Notes: generated by a model not told the origin, from the sequence alone. Shown: positions 7,675-17,034, counted from the first letter of the stretch. The stretch: DNA of 64,000 nt from Bacteriovoracaceae bacterium (GCA_947441615.1 CANEUH010000012.1:1-64000), one strand, 5' to 3'. Numbers and translations are program-made.

Positions 7675-8520
7675 ATGACTGCTATTAAAATAGCTATCAT
7701 TGGTGGTTCAGGAATATATAAACTTGAAGGCATCAATGTTGTTCGACACCATAAGGTTTCTACTCCCTTTGGCGAACCAAGTGCACAGGTTATGGAGTGT
7801 GAAGTAGATGGTGCTCTTTTTTACTTTTTGCCCAGGCATGGTATCGGGCACCACTACACACCGAGTGAAGTGAATTATAGAGCTAATGTTTTTGCTTTAA
7901 AAAAACTAGGTGTTGATACGATTATCAGCATTTCCGCCGTGGGTTCTCTTCAAGAGCAATATGCACCTAAAGACTTTGTCATGGTTGATCAATTTATTGA
8001 TTGGACCAAGGGACAACGGAAAAGAACCTTTTTTGATGAGGGGATTGTTGGGCATGTTTCGGCCGCAAATCCCGTTGAGCTTTCACTTTCAAAAAGATTA
8101 TTCGACGCTTGCCAAACTGCAGGTGTCACATCTCACTTCGGTGGAACCTATCTTTGCATCGAGGGCCCACAGTTTTCTACTAAAGCCGAATCAAAGATTT
8201 ATCGAGGTTTTGGTGCTTCAGTAATTGGCATGACAAATGTCCCAGAAGCTTTCTTAGCGAAGGAAGCAGGTATAGCGTATGCTACTGTCGCCATGGTCAC
8301 AGATTATGATTGCTGGAAAGATGAGCACTGTACGGTTCAAGAAATAATGGACGTGATGAAATCAAATTATATCTCGGCACAAAAATTAATTAAAATTGCG
8401 ATACCTAACATAGTAAAAAATCCAATTACCTTTGTTCCTGAAAATCAATATGCGATCATGACCGATCCAAGCCTCCACAAGGACCATCACAAAGAAATCT
8501 TAGAGGTCGTTTTAAAATAA
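7675..8520 (+). CDS. mtnP: S-methyl-5'-thioadenosine phosphorylase
   Basis: 281 residues. N-terminal GGSGIYKLEG is the phosphate-binding start of the MTAP/PNP family. PRHGIGHHYTPSEVNYRAN and the EGPQFSTKAES active-site segment follow, then MTNVPEA and VTDYDCW; the latter favours MTA over purine nucleosides. It cleaves MTA from polyamine or methylation metabolism to adenine and methylthioribose-1-phosphate. Its stop overlaps the rsmH start (TAATG). It occupies the position at the head of the dcw cluster where mraZ is usually found. Confidence 0.92.
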   Translation: MTAIKIAIIGGSGIYKLEGINVVRHHKVSTPFGEPSAQVMECEVDGALFYFLPRHGIGHHYTPSEVNYRANVFALKKLGVDTIISISAVGSLQEQYAPKDFVMVDQFIDWTKGQRKRTFFDEGIVGHVSAANPVELSLSKRLFDACQTAGVTSHFGGTYLCIEGPQFSTKAESKIYRGFGASVIGMTNVPEAFLAKEAGIAYATVAMVTDYDCWKDEHCTVQEIMDVMKSNYISAQKLIKIAIPNIVKNPITFVPENQYAIMTDPSLHKDHHKEILEVVLK

Positions 8521-9497
8521 TGACTGAATATCTTTCACACTACTCCGTTTTATTAAAGGAATGTCTCGAAGCTTTAGAATTAGGTTCTAAAACTTCTGGT
8601 TCAAAAATATTTGCAGACTTAACTTTCGGGGCCGGAGGTCACACATTCGCTCTATCGGACCACGTGAGTGGTTCTACGATCTACTCAACTGATCAGGATC
8701 CTGATGCACTAAAAAATGGTGAGGAAAATATAAAGCGTAGGGGCAAAGAGGGAATTATTCATCTTTTACCTATGAATTTTCAAGAATTTCCAGAATGGTG
8801 TGAAAAACATCAAATGCACGGGAAAATTGCAGGCATTTTAATGGACCTGGGTGTTTCATCACACCAGTTTGATAAGATGGAGCGAGGATTTAGTTTCAGG
8901 GCCGATGCACCGTTAGATATGAGAATGAATTACGGAGATCCATCAATCCCTACCGCCGCAGATTTACTTAATACTCTCTCTGAAAAAGAAATCGCTGATA
9001 CCATCTTTAACTATGGTGAAGAGAGGCTATCTAGAAAGATCGCCGCAAGAATTGTTGAACTCAGACAGAAAGAGAAAATAACCACAACTGGTCAAATTGA
9101 AGATATTTGTTTTCACTCTTATCCTGCTAAAGATCGACATGGAAAACTTCATCCTGCGACTAGAACTTTCCAGGCCCTTCGTATTGCTGTAAATGAAGAA
9201 TTGACGGTCTTAGAAAATACTCTACCAAAACTGTTGCCGTATCTCTCTCCGGGTGGTGTCCTTGCTGTTATTAGCTTCCATTCTTTGGAAGACAGAATTG
9301 TGAAACATACTTTTAAAGAAATAGTGGAGAAAAAAGATTTTCCTGCTATCATCTTAACTAAGAAACCACTTACGGCCACGGATGAAGAGCTGTCTCAGAA
9401 TTCTCGTTCACGAAGTGCCAAGCTTCGTTTATTACAGCGAGTTTCTCAACCAGGAGGGTTTGATGGCGTTAAGAAAAAAAGGTACTCTCAAATTTAA
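8520..9497 (+). CDS. rsmH: 16S rRNA (cytosine-1402-N4)-methyltransferase
   Basis: 325 residues, typical for RsmH/MraW. It opens with HYSVLLKECLEAL, has the SAM-binding DLTFGAGGH at about 33-41, GILMDLGVSSHQFD, and the diagnostic HPATRTFQALRIAVNEEL and ISFHSLEDRIVKH motifs. It methylates N4 of C1402 in the 30S P site. It is the usual second gene of a dcw cluster. ftsL starts inside its last 35 bases. Confidence 0.97.
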   Translation: MTEYLSHYSVLLKECLEALELGSKTSGSKIFADLTFGAGGHTFALSDHVSGSTIYSTDQDPDALKNGEENIKRRGKEGIIHLLPMNFQEFPEWCEKHQMHGKIAGILMDLGVSSHQFDKMERGFSFRADAPLDMRMNYGDPSIPTAADLLNTLSEKEIADTIFNYGEERLSRKIAARIVELRQKEKITTTGQIEDICFHSYPAKDRHGKLHPATRTFQALRIAVNEELTVLENTLPKLLPYLSPGGVLAVISFHSLEDRIVKHTFKEIVEKKDFPAIILTKKPLTATDEELSQNSRSRSAKLRLLQRVSQPGGFDGVKKKRYSQI

Positions 9498-9774
9498 TAA
9501 TCGTTTAATTGAATTCTTATTCAATCCACGCGCCCTTCCTTTTACCCTTACTTTTACAACTCTCGCTATTTTATTCGTTGGATTCAGGATGAAGGGAATT
9601 GAACAAGCCTATTTAGTCAACACCATTGAAAGTGACATTTATAAAGCAACAATAAAGAATAAAGAATTAAAGGCCCAAAGAGCGCGTGATATGTCTGTTC
9701 CTAAATTGCGTGAATTCGCAGTCAAATATGATCTGAAAGAACCAGGTCCTGAACAAATTATCCTTATCCCTTAG
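9463..9774 (+). CDS. ftsL: FtsL-like cell division protein
   Basis: 103 residues from the ATG at 9463, preferred over an upstream in-frame codon because AGGAGG sits 5 bases before it. A basic cytoplasmic N-terminus is followed by one membrane helix (about 24-42) and a short periplasmic helical region ending in the VKYDLKEP-PEQIILIP segment, which matches the FtsL/LytB terminal pattern. FtsL acts with FtsQ and FtsB to activate FtsWI. Identification rests on size, topology and position between rsmH and ftsI, since FtsL is poorly conserved. Confidence 0.82.
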   Translation: MALRKKGTLKFNNRLIEFLFNPRALPFTLTFTTLAILFVGFRMKGIEQAYLVNTIESDIYKATIKNKELKAQRARDMSVPKLREFAVKYDLKEPGPEQIILIP

Positions 9775-9782
9775 GAAGCATA

Positions 9783-11702
9783 GTGAAGAATAGAATATTT
9801 ATAAGCTTCCTTATATTTTGTTTTTTATTCTCTGTTGTTGTCAGTAAGGCCTTCTATATTCAGGTGGTGAATAAAGGAAAGTTACTTTCTTACGCCAAAT
9901 CTCAGTTTATTAGGGAAGTTAAAGAATATCCAAACAGAGGGAACATTCTTGATAGGAATGGAAACCCTCTTGCGATCAATGTTCATGTTTATAATTTATT
10001 TACCATTCCAAGAAACAAGAATACGGAATTTTATAATCAATTAAAGACTCTCTCTAAAACTGTTCCGGAGCTCCCTTACCAGAAACTACGCTCACTTGTT
10101 CAACATAGAAATAAATACACTTGGCTAGCTCGTAAAATCCGCCTTTCTGAAGAACAACTTAAAAAGATTAAAAAACTAGATAATGTGTTTGTTGAATCTC
10201 ATTCACAAAGAGTTTATCCAAACAAAGATTTATTGTCCCAAACAATTGGCTTTGTTGGGCTTGATAATGTAGGTCTTGCGGGTATTGAAAATAGTCTTAA
10301 TAAAGAACTTAAAGGTAAGCCTCAAATCGTTAAATATATCAGAGACGCTAAGGGGCGTCCGATTAAATATGAAACGAAGGCGTCTGAGCTAGTTGCTCCT
10401 GATGTGGAGCTCTCTGTTGATAAAGATATCCAAGGTGCTCTTGAAAGTTACTTAAAAGAAGCGGTTTCTCATCACAGCGCTTTTCGAGCTGGGGCCGGAG
10501 TTATGGATGTAGAGACAGGAGAAATTCTTGCGATCGCTAATTACCCAACTTATGATCCTAATCAAGCGACCTCTTCACCACTTGAAAATAGAAAATTGGC
10601 CTTTGTTACAGATCCTTTTGAGCCAGGCTCAATCTTCAAAACACTGACGATTGCTTCCGCTTTAGAAAATAAAATTGCTAAGCCAGAAACAAAATATTTT
10701 TGTGAATATGGAAAAATGAAAGTTCAGAATCACTGGATCTCTGAAGCTGAAACTCACGAAAAATTTGAGTGGTTAACGGTATCTGATATTTTGAAATTTA
10801 GTTCAAATGTTGGAACGACGAAAGTAGCTTTTGCACTCAAGTACCCAAAGCTTAGAGAAACACTAGATAAATTTCAAATTGCTCAAAAAACGGGAATTGA
10901 AATCAAGGGGGAGTCTAAGGGGATTTTGAGTTTTAAGGCCAAAGACAAAGTTCGCCCATTATCTCTGAGTAATATTAGTTTCGGACAAGGAGTTGCTACG
11001 ACCGCCATCCAAATGATGAGGGCCTACGCTGCTATTGCGAATGGTGGCTATCTCGTAAAACCAACATTAATGAAAAATGAAACATCACAACTTACGCCTG
11101 AAAATAAAATCATCAGCACGCAAACTTCTGAACAAATGACCAAAATGTTGGTCTCCGTTGTGAGTGAAGGTACTGGTGATAACGCTCGAATTCCTCATTA
11201 TGAAATTGCTGGTAAGACGGGAACGGCCCAGAGAGTTTCACCGACTGGAGGCTATTCTGGCTATATTGGAAGCTTTGTAGGATTTCCAGTAAATGTGAAT
11301 AGAAAGTTTGTTGTGATGGTGTACGTGGACCATCCCACTGATAATGGATATTACGGTGGAGCGACAGCAGCACCTATCTTTAGAAAAATTACTCAATACA
11401 TTCTTTATAAGAAGAAAGATTTTGCACAGTTTGCAAAATATGATGAGAAATCAAATACTAAGAATCTTGATGAGGTTCAAACTCAACAAGCTCAAACGAC
11501 AAAATTTTTTGGAAGCGGCTTTATGCCTGATTTTTCTGGCCTAGATAAAGCAAGTGCCATTCAACTTGCTGAAGAAAGAAACTTGCAATTAGAAATTTAT
11601 GGATATGGAGTTGTTAAGAGGCAATCAATTGTACCTGGGACCGTTATTGATGGAAGGGCATCAATAAGACTGCAATTTGAAGCACCAACTTATGCTGAAT
11701 GA
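9783..11702 (+). CDS. ftsI: Septal peptidoglycan transpeptidase FtsI (PBP3) with PASTA domain
   Basis: Class B penicillin-binding protein of 639 residues, GTG start with AGGAAG upstream. A membrane anchor lies at 5-24 and a dimerisation domain with the RGNILDRNG motif follows. The catalytic domain has SIFK (Ser283, Lys286), SSN (340-342) and KTGT (478-481). A single PASTA domain occupies the last 70 residues (PDFSGLDKASAIQLAE). It cross-links septal peptidoglycan with the partner polymerase FtsW, encoded at 17069. The stop overlaps the murE start. Confidence 0.96.
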   Translation: MKNRIFISFLIFCFLFSVVVSKAFYIQVVNKGKLLSYAKSQFIREVKEYPNRGNILDRNGNPLAINVHVYNLFTIPRNKNTEFYNQLKTLSKTVPELPYQKLRSLVQHRNKYTWLARKIRLSEEQLKKIKKLDNVFVESHSQRVYPNKDLLSQTIGFVGLDNVGLAGIENSLNKELKGKPQIVKYIRDAKGRPIKYETKASELVAPDVELSVDKDIQGALESYLKEAVSHHSAFRAGAGVMDVETGEILAIANYPTYDPNQATSSPLENRKLAFVTDPFEPGSIFKTLTIASALENKIAKPETKYFCEYGKMKVQNHWISEAETHEKFEWLTVSDILKFSSNVGTTKVAFALKYPKLRETLDKFQIAQKTGIEIKGESKGILSFKAKDKVRPLSLSNISFGQGVATTAIQMMRAYAAIANGGYLVKPTLMKNETSQLTPENKIISTQTSEQMTKMLVSVVSEGTGDNARIPHYEIAGKTGTAQRVSPTGGYSGYIGSFVGFPVNVNRKFVVMVYVDHPTDNGYYGGATAAPIFRKITQYILYKKKDFAQFAKYDEKSNTKNLDEVQTQQAQTTKFFGSGFMPDFSGLDKASAIQLAEERNLQLEIYGYGVVKRQSIVPGTVIDGRASIRLQFEAPTYAE

Positions 11703-13053
11703 TAAAAAATTAAATTTAATACTTAATACAAATCTTCCTCATTTAGAAATTAGAGATATCCACTGGAAAGGTCAGGATTCTACTAAAGATTCAATACTTT
11801 TTTATAAGATCCTCCCGGATGAGAAGTCGCAAAATACGTTTACTGAAAGAATAGATAAAGCGCAGTTTGCTTGGTTGGTGGTTAATACAGATCACCCCTC
11901 AAGACCAATGAATAGTTCGGTAATTCCAGAAACGGAGTGGCCTAGAATTCAAAAAGAAATTCTTGATGAACTCTACCCTATGCCAAGTTTAAAGTTGATT
12001 GCGATCACAGGGACGAATGGTAAAACAACGACTGCAGATCTGGTGCTTCAGCTAGGTCATCTCATTGGCAAAGAAGGTCTAAGTATTGGCACCCTCGGTG
12101 TTCGTGAATATTATAAAACGATTGTAGATTTCGGCTTAACTTCCCCTAGTTATATTGATTTAAGAAAATTTCTAAATCTCTACGGAAAAGATAAGGCGTT
12201 TTGTGTTCTTGAAGCGAGCTCTCATGCTTTAACTCAAGGTCGACTCTATGGTTTAAAGTTTGATATGGGGGCGTGGCTTTCATTTTCACAAGATCATCTG
12301 GATTATCACAAAACAATGGAAGAGTACTTTGCCGCAAAGATGCTTCTCTTTGATTACTTAAAAGAAGGGGCCAGGGTATTCGTCCCTTCTGAGCAGAATG
12401 AGCTATATTCAAAAATTCATCATGTAACAAAAAAAGTCGCTCGTTCTGAAACGATAGATCAACCATTACCAATTTTTTTTAGCACCACATTTAATAGAAA
12501 TAATCTGGAAGTTGCCTTAGATATTATCAAGAGTTCATTTGGACTAACTGATACAATTGATTTTAATCAAATTATTCCGCCCGATGGCCGATTTTTTATT
12601 CGTCCCTACAAATCAAATTACATCGTCGTGGATTTTGCCCATACTCCTGATGCTTTAGAAAATATTTGTCGTGGTATAAAAGAGGCGTTTCCGCTTCATA
12701 AATTAAAAGTTCTTTTTGGCTGTGGCGGAGATAGGGATCGTACAAAACGACCTATCATGGGAAAAATTGCAGAAACATTTGGATCGGAAATTTATCTTAC
12801 CAGTGATAATCCTCGTTCCGAGAATCCTGATCAAATAATTGAAGATATATTTAAAGGGATGAACTCGGTTCATATTCACAAAATAGTCGACCGAAGAGAA
12901 GCTGTTAGAATTGCTTTTTCGGAACTAAAAGATAATGAAATTTTACTTCTCGCCGGCAAGGGTCACGAGGATTATATTCTCATCAATGGCGTTAAGCATC
13001 CTTATAGTGATATTGGTGAAGTTGAAGCTTTTCTTCTTAGGGACAATACATGA
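11692..13053 (+). CDS. murE: UDP-MurNAc-L-Ala-D-Glu:meso-diaminopimelate ligase
   Basis: Mur ligase of about 453 residues. The ATG at 11692 overlaps the ftsI stop by 11 bases and is preferred to an earlier TTG. P-loop GTNGKTT is at 107-113. EASSHAL, the DHLDYH catalytic segment, YFAAK with the carbamylated lysine, HTPDALE and GCGGDRD all follow. The DNPR motif (372-375) is the hallmark of meso-diaminopimelate specificity. It adds the third amino acid of the stem peptide. The N-terminal substrate domain is short and divergent. Confidence 0.96.
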   Translation: MLNDKKLNLILNTNLPHLEIRDIHWKGQDSTKDSILFYKILPDEKSQNTFTERIDKAQFAWLVVNTDHPSRPMNSSVIPETEWPRIQKEILDELYPMPSLKLIAITGTNGKTTTADLVLQLGHLIGKEGLSIGTLGVREYYKTIVDFGLTSPSYIDLRKFLNLYGKDKAFCVLEASSHALTQGRLYGLKFDMGAWLSFSQDHLDYHKTMEEYFAAKMLLFDYLKEGARVFVPSEQNELYSKIHHVTKKVARSETIDQPLPIFFSTTFNRNNLEVALDIIKSSFGLTDTIDFNQIIPPDGRFFIRPYKSNYIVVDFAHTPDALENICRGIKEAFPLHKLKVLFGCGGDRDRTKRPIMGKIAETFGSEIYLTSDNPRSENPDQIIEDIFKGMNSVHIHKIVDRREAVRIAFSELKDNEILLLAGKGHEDYILINGVKHPYSDIGEVEAFLLRDNT

Positions 13054-14447
13054 TTAATTTAAGTCTTTTAAAAAACTGTCATGCTCTTAAGAAATCTTTT
13101 CTTAAGTCAGGTAAATTACATTTTTGTACAGATTCAAGGCGGTATCAACACCCAGGTGCATTTGTTGCTATCCCTGGAGCCAAGGTTAATCCACTGGATC
13201 TTATTGATGGTTTACTTCAAAAAAAATGCCCCTTAGTTTTTTTTCAAGAAGATGCAATTAACAATGAGAAGGTGAGATCCTTAAGTTCACATTATCCAGA
13301 GACAGAGTTTGTTCCTGTTTCTGATAGTGTTACCTTTCTTCAAGAAGTTTCACATGAGCACATTAAAGAATGGAAAAAAAATAATCCTCGAAATACAGTC
13401 TTTGCGATATCGGGATCAAACGGAAAAACGACCCATAAAGAGATGCTTTCATTTATTTTAAAAGAAGTCATGCCAGAGAAAGTTATTTCCACTGAAAAAA
13501 ATAACAATAATCATCTTGGCGTCCCTCTTACACTTTTAGGTGTATCCGAAGAAACCGAAATTGTTGTTCTCGAGTTAGGTAGTAACCATCCTGGAGAGAT
13601 CAAAGTTCTTTGTGACATCGCTCAGCCTAATGCGGGTATAACAACAAATATTGGTGCGACTCACATGGAGTTCTTTGGGACCGAAGAAAAGGTTTTTGAA
13701 GAAGAAGCTTACCTCTACCAAGCTGTGAAGGAAGTGACTGGTGGAAAAGGTTTTTATCTCATTAATCTTGATGACCCCTATTTAAAATCATTAGGACCGA
13801 CAGTTGGTTCTCTTACGTACGGAACGTCCTCATCTGCTATGGCAAAAGTTTCTTTCTTAGATGATGGAGCAGAGATTCACTCTAGCGGAATAGATTTAAT
13901 CGCTCGAAATTCACACATTACCGGTCAGCATAACAAGCTTAACCTCATAACGTGTTTATTAATCGCCTCACGCATGTACCCAGAGTACAAATCTCAATTT
14001 GTTGAGGCGTGTAAAAACTTTCGTCCCACAAAAAATCGCTCAGAGTGGATCCACTTTGAGAATCGTTCAGTTTATTTGGATGCTTATAACGCAAACCCTT
14101 CCTCGATGAAGGCCGCACTCGAGGGCTTTAAAGAGAGTGTCCTTTCTCAGGGGTTTAAAATGTCGGAAGCTTGTATTGTGCTAGGGGACATGAACGAACT
14201 AGGTGAGACAACTCCTCAGTATCACGAAGACGTTGGGTCATTTGTGCAAAAACTGGGTTTCGATAATGTTTATTTTGTTGGCCGGTTTGCTGAGTATTAT
14301 ATGAAGGGTTGTCGCCACGGACAGAAGAAGAGTTCAAGTGCCGAATTTAAAAGTGAGTACAGGAATGAGTGTTTAAAACAATTCCCAATTCACTTCATTA
14401 AGGGATCCCGCTCTTTACAATTAGAGTCACTGTTCGATATAACTTAA
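13050..14447 (+). CDS. murF: UDP-MurNAc-tripeptide D-alanyl-D-alanine ligase
   Basis: 465 residues. P-loop GSNGKTT with Lys126, EKNNNNHLGVPLTLL, TNIGATHMEFFG and DAYNANPSSMKAAL are characteristic of MurF. It adds D-Ala-D-Ala to complete the pentapeptide. ATG overlaps the murE stop (ATGA). The region that usually reads AKAKGEI is EEEAYLY here, so the lysine commonly carbamylated in Mur ligases appears to be glutamate; this may still supply the negative charge. Otherwise the enzyme looks intact. Confidence 0.94.
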   Translation: MINLSLLKNCHALKKSFLKSGKLHFCTDSRRYQHPGAFVAIPGAKVNPLDLIDGLLQKKCPLVFFQEDAINNEKVRSLSSHYPETEFVPVSDSVTFLQEVSHEHIKEWKKNNPRNTVFAISGSNGKTTHKEMLSFILKEVMPEKVISTEKNNNNHLGVPLTLLGVSEETEIVVLELGSNHPGEIKVLCDIAQPNAGITTNIGATHMEFFGTEEKVFEEEAYLYQAVKEVTGGKGFYLINLDDPYLKSLGPTVGSLTYGTSSSAMAKVSFLDDGAEIHSSGIDLIARNSHITGQHNKLNLITCLLIASRMYPEYKSQFVEACKNFRPTKNRSEWIHFENRSVYLDAYNANPSSMKAALEGFKESVLSQGFKMSEACIVLGDMNELGETTPQYHEDVGSFVQKLGFDNVYFVGRFAEYYMKGCRHGQKKSSSAEFKSEYRNECLKQFPIHFIKGSRSLQLESLFDIT

Positions 14448-14472
14448 GTTTATCTTTTTTAAAGGGATAAAC

Positions 14473-15549
14473 ATGCTGTATCATTGGCTTTACCCACTGA
14501 GTCAAAAGTTTCATTTATTTAATCTTTTTAAATACATTACTTTTAGATCTTTTTTGGCGTTCATTATTGCAACTATTGTTTCCATTTTTTGGGGTAAGCG
14601 ATTTATTGCTCTTATGAAACTCAGACAATTTGGTCAGACGATTCGAGATGATGGCCCTGAAACGCACAAAAAGAAAAAGGGGACTCCGACTTTTGGTGGA
14701 GTTTTTATTTTGGGTTCTGCTGCGGTCGCTTGTTTGATTTGTGGAAATTTCGTTTCCTTTCCTTTTCTGATTGCTGCTTTTGTCACTGTCTCTTATTTCT
14801 TTTTGGGTGGGCTTGATGATTACCTCAAGGTGTTAAAGAAAAACACGAAGGGTGTTTCTGCGAGACAAAAATTAGTATGGCAGTTTTCTACGGCACTTAT
14901 CGCTTCCTACGTTATGATCAAGTGGGGGGTTACGGATTCAAAAATCTATCTTCCTTTTCTTAAAGATCCAGTGATCGATATTGGTTGGTTCTATGTTCCG
15001 TTTGCGGCCTTCGTTATCGTAGGATCCTCTAATGCTCTCAATTTAACTGATGGACTTGATGGTCTCGCTATCGGTCCAACGATTACTTCTGCAGCGACTC
15101 TTGGGTTACTTGCTTATCTCGCTGGGCACTCTGAGCTTGCGAATTATCTTTTTATTCCCTATGTCCCTGATGTCGGAGAACTATTAGTTCTCGTATCTGC
15201 TATTATTGGGGCCGGTGTGGGCTTTCTTTGGTACAACGCATATCCAGCCGAGATTTTCATGGGCGACGTTGGATCCTTATCGCTAGGCGGAGGATTAGGA
15301 ACCATTGCAGTTCTCACAAAGAACGAATTTCTTTTCGTCTTAATTGGTGGAATTTTTGTGATTGAAGCACTTTCAGTTATTATTCAGGTGGCATCATTTA
15401 AAACTCGTGGCAAAAGAATCTTCAAAATGGCACCCATTCATCATCATTTTGAGTTGATGGGATGGCCTGAGACTAAAGTGATTGTGAGATTTTGGATTGT
15501 AAGTCTCATTTTTGCGATTATTGCACTCGCCACATTAAAACTAAGATAA
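14473..15549 (+). CDS. mraY: Phospho-MurNAc-pentapeptide transferase
   Basis: 358 residues with about ten membrane helices, normal for MraY. KGTPTFGG, GGLDDYLKVLKK, NALNLTDGLDGLA, EIFMGDVGSLSLGG and the MAPIHHHFE loop are all present, covering the active-site aspartates and the HHH motif. It transfers phospho-MurNAc-pentapeptide to undecaprenyl phosphate, making lipid I. AAAGGG lies 6-7 bases before the ATG. Confidence 0.97.
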   Translation: MLYHWLYPLSQKFHLFNLFKYITFRSFLAFIIATIVSIFWGKRFIALMKLRQFGQTIRDDGPETHKKKKGTPTFGGVFILGSAAVACLICGNFVSFPFLIAAFVTVSYFFLGGLDDYLKVLKKNTKGVSARQKLVWQFSTALIASYVMIKWGVTDSKIYLPFLKDPVIDIGWFYVPFAAFVIVGSSNALNLTDGLDGLAIGPTITSAATLGLLAYLAGHSELANYLFIPYVPDVGELLVLVSAIIGAGVGFLWYNAYPAEIFMGDVGSLSLGGGLGTIAVLTKNEFLFVLIGGIFVIEALSVIIQVASFKTRGKRIFKMAPIHHHFELMGWPETKVIVRFWIVSLIFAIIALATLKLR

Positions 15550-15566
15550 AAATTTAAGGAGCATTT

Positions 15567-16949
15567 ATGGAAAAATATAAAGGGAAAAAAGTCCTCGTTG
15601 TTGGTCTTGGAAAAACAGGATTTGCCCTGATTAATCTATTTACTCAGTGGGGATGTGAAATAAAAGTCACAGATATGAAGCCCATTTTTGACCTCAATAA
15701 ACAGGTTAAAAGACTTAAGAAAATTAACCCAACTCCAACGATGACACTTGGAGAGCATAAAGACGAAGATTTTATCGATGCAGAAATTATTGTTTATTCT
15801 TCTTCAGTAGATCCGAACCTTCCACAGCTTCGTGTTGCCCGTGAACATGGTAGAGCCGTTTATTCAGATTTCGCTTTCGCCTATGAAAACTGTCATAAAC
15901 CTATTGTTGCTGTCTGCGGTTCTCATGGTCGCACGATTACGGCACATATGATTGGCTACACATTAAAACTTGATAAAAAGAATGTCTTTATTGGCGGAAC
16001 TTCTGAAGAGCCGTTTATTAATTTTTTAACAATGCAAGGAAGAGATGAGGTTGACTACTGTGTGGTTGAAGTTTCTCCACAACAACTTCAGACTGTTGAA
16101 AGTTTTAAACCGATTCTTGCTGTTTATCCAAACCTGGAAGAGAAAAATCTTCTAGGCCGCTTTAAAAACTCTGCGGAATATCTTGATACAGCACTTAAAG
16201 TTGCAAAAAATCTAGGCCCTGAAAATTACTTAATTGTAAATTTTGATAAGCTTGCTTCAAATTCTGTTTTAAGGTCTTCTCAAGCTCAAACCTTCTGGTA
16301 TTCAAGAAAATCATTCGTAACGATGGGAGTGATTTCTGAAATTCAAGGAACTCATTTCCACGATAAGAGAATCCACTCAAATATCCACTTCCACTCAGAG
16401 TTTAAAGTCACAGATATGAGAATTGTGGGTGTTAATAATCGCGAAAATCTCATGGCCGCGATCACTGCTTGTAAGGCACTCAGAGTTTCTGATAGCGCTA
16501 TTCAGCAGTGTATTGAGAAATTTCCTGGAATCCCACATCGTCTTGAATTTGTTGTAGAAAAAAATGGCGTTCGTTTTTATAACGATTCTAAATCTGAAAC
16601 AATGGATGAGATGAAGGTCTCTCTCGATGCTTTTAAAGACCAAGTAATTCTTATTGCTGGTGGGAAAGAAATCGAAGGTCTTCCTTTTGATAAGTATGCC
16701 AATATTATTCGTGAAAAAGTTCGTGTTTTAGTTCTCGTGGGTGAAGTGAAAGAAACGATGAACCGAGTTCTTGGTGACGTGACTCAAACTTATCTTGTTG
16801 GATCATTTGACGAGTCGGTTCTTCTTGCTTACCAAAAATCAAGAACAGGCGACACGATCCTTCTTTGTCCTGGAAACGATAGCACAGATGTGTTTCGTGA
16901 CTTTGAAGAGAAAGGAAACTATTACAAAAAACTTATTTTCCAACTCTAA
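15567..16949 (+). CDS. murD: MurD-like ligase with degenerate ATP-binding and catalytic motifs
   Basis: 460 residues, in the murD position of the dcw cluster. The N-terminal Rossmann domain (VLVVGLGKTGFALINLF) and C-terminal domain (FPGIPHRLE, NDSKSE, LLCPG-DSTDVFRDF) fit MurD. The central ATPase domain is abnormal. The P-loop reads GSHGRT (118-123), with Arg122 in place of the essential lysine. The usual NxxxDHLDRH motif reads NLEEKNLLGRF (189-199), losing the Asp-His pair. The carbamylated lysine position is Ala209. ELSSFQL is reduced to EVSPQQL. Either it works by a modified mechanism or it is catalytically dead and another murD exists. TAAGGAG lies 8 bases before the ATG. A hairpin follows the stop. 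Confidence 0.85.
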   Translation: MEKYKGKKVLVVGLGKTGFALINLFTQWGCEIKVTDMKPIFDLNKQVKRLKKINPTPTMTLGEHKDEDFIDAEIIVYSSSVDPNLPQLRVAREHGRAVYSDFAFAYENCHKPIVAVCGSHGRTITAHMIGYTLKLDKKNVFIGGTSEEPFINFLTMQGRDEVDYCVVEVSPQQLQTVESFKPILAVYPNLEEKNLLGRFKNSAEYLDTALKVAKNLGPENYLIVNFDKLASNSVLRSSQAQTFWYSRKSFVTMGVISEIQGTHFHDKRIHSNIHFHSEFKVTDMRIVGVNNRENLMAAITACKALRVSDSAIQQCIEKFPGIPHRLEFVVEKNGVRFYNDSKSETMDEMKVSLDAFKDQVILIAGGKEIEGLPFDKYANIIREKVRVLVLVGEVKETMNRVLGDVTQTYLVGSFDESVLLAYQKSRTGDTILLCPGNDSTDVFRDFEEKGNYYKKLIFQL

Positions 16950-16962
16950 TTTCATTTTCTTT

Positions 16963-16989
16963 GAGAGTGTCCGTAGGGGCACTCTCTTT
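16963..16989 (+). terminator. Hairpin between murD and ftsW, possible terminator
   Basis: A 10-bp stem (16963-16972 with 16977-16986, one G-U pair) with a GTAG loop is followed by TTTC. The T tract is short, so this is probably a partial terminator or RNA processing site dividing the dcw transcript. Confidence 0.5.
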
Positions 16990-17034
16990 CAATAATTTCC
17001 TCCGATTAATATTGAGCACAAAAAGAAGTCGCGT

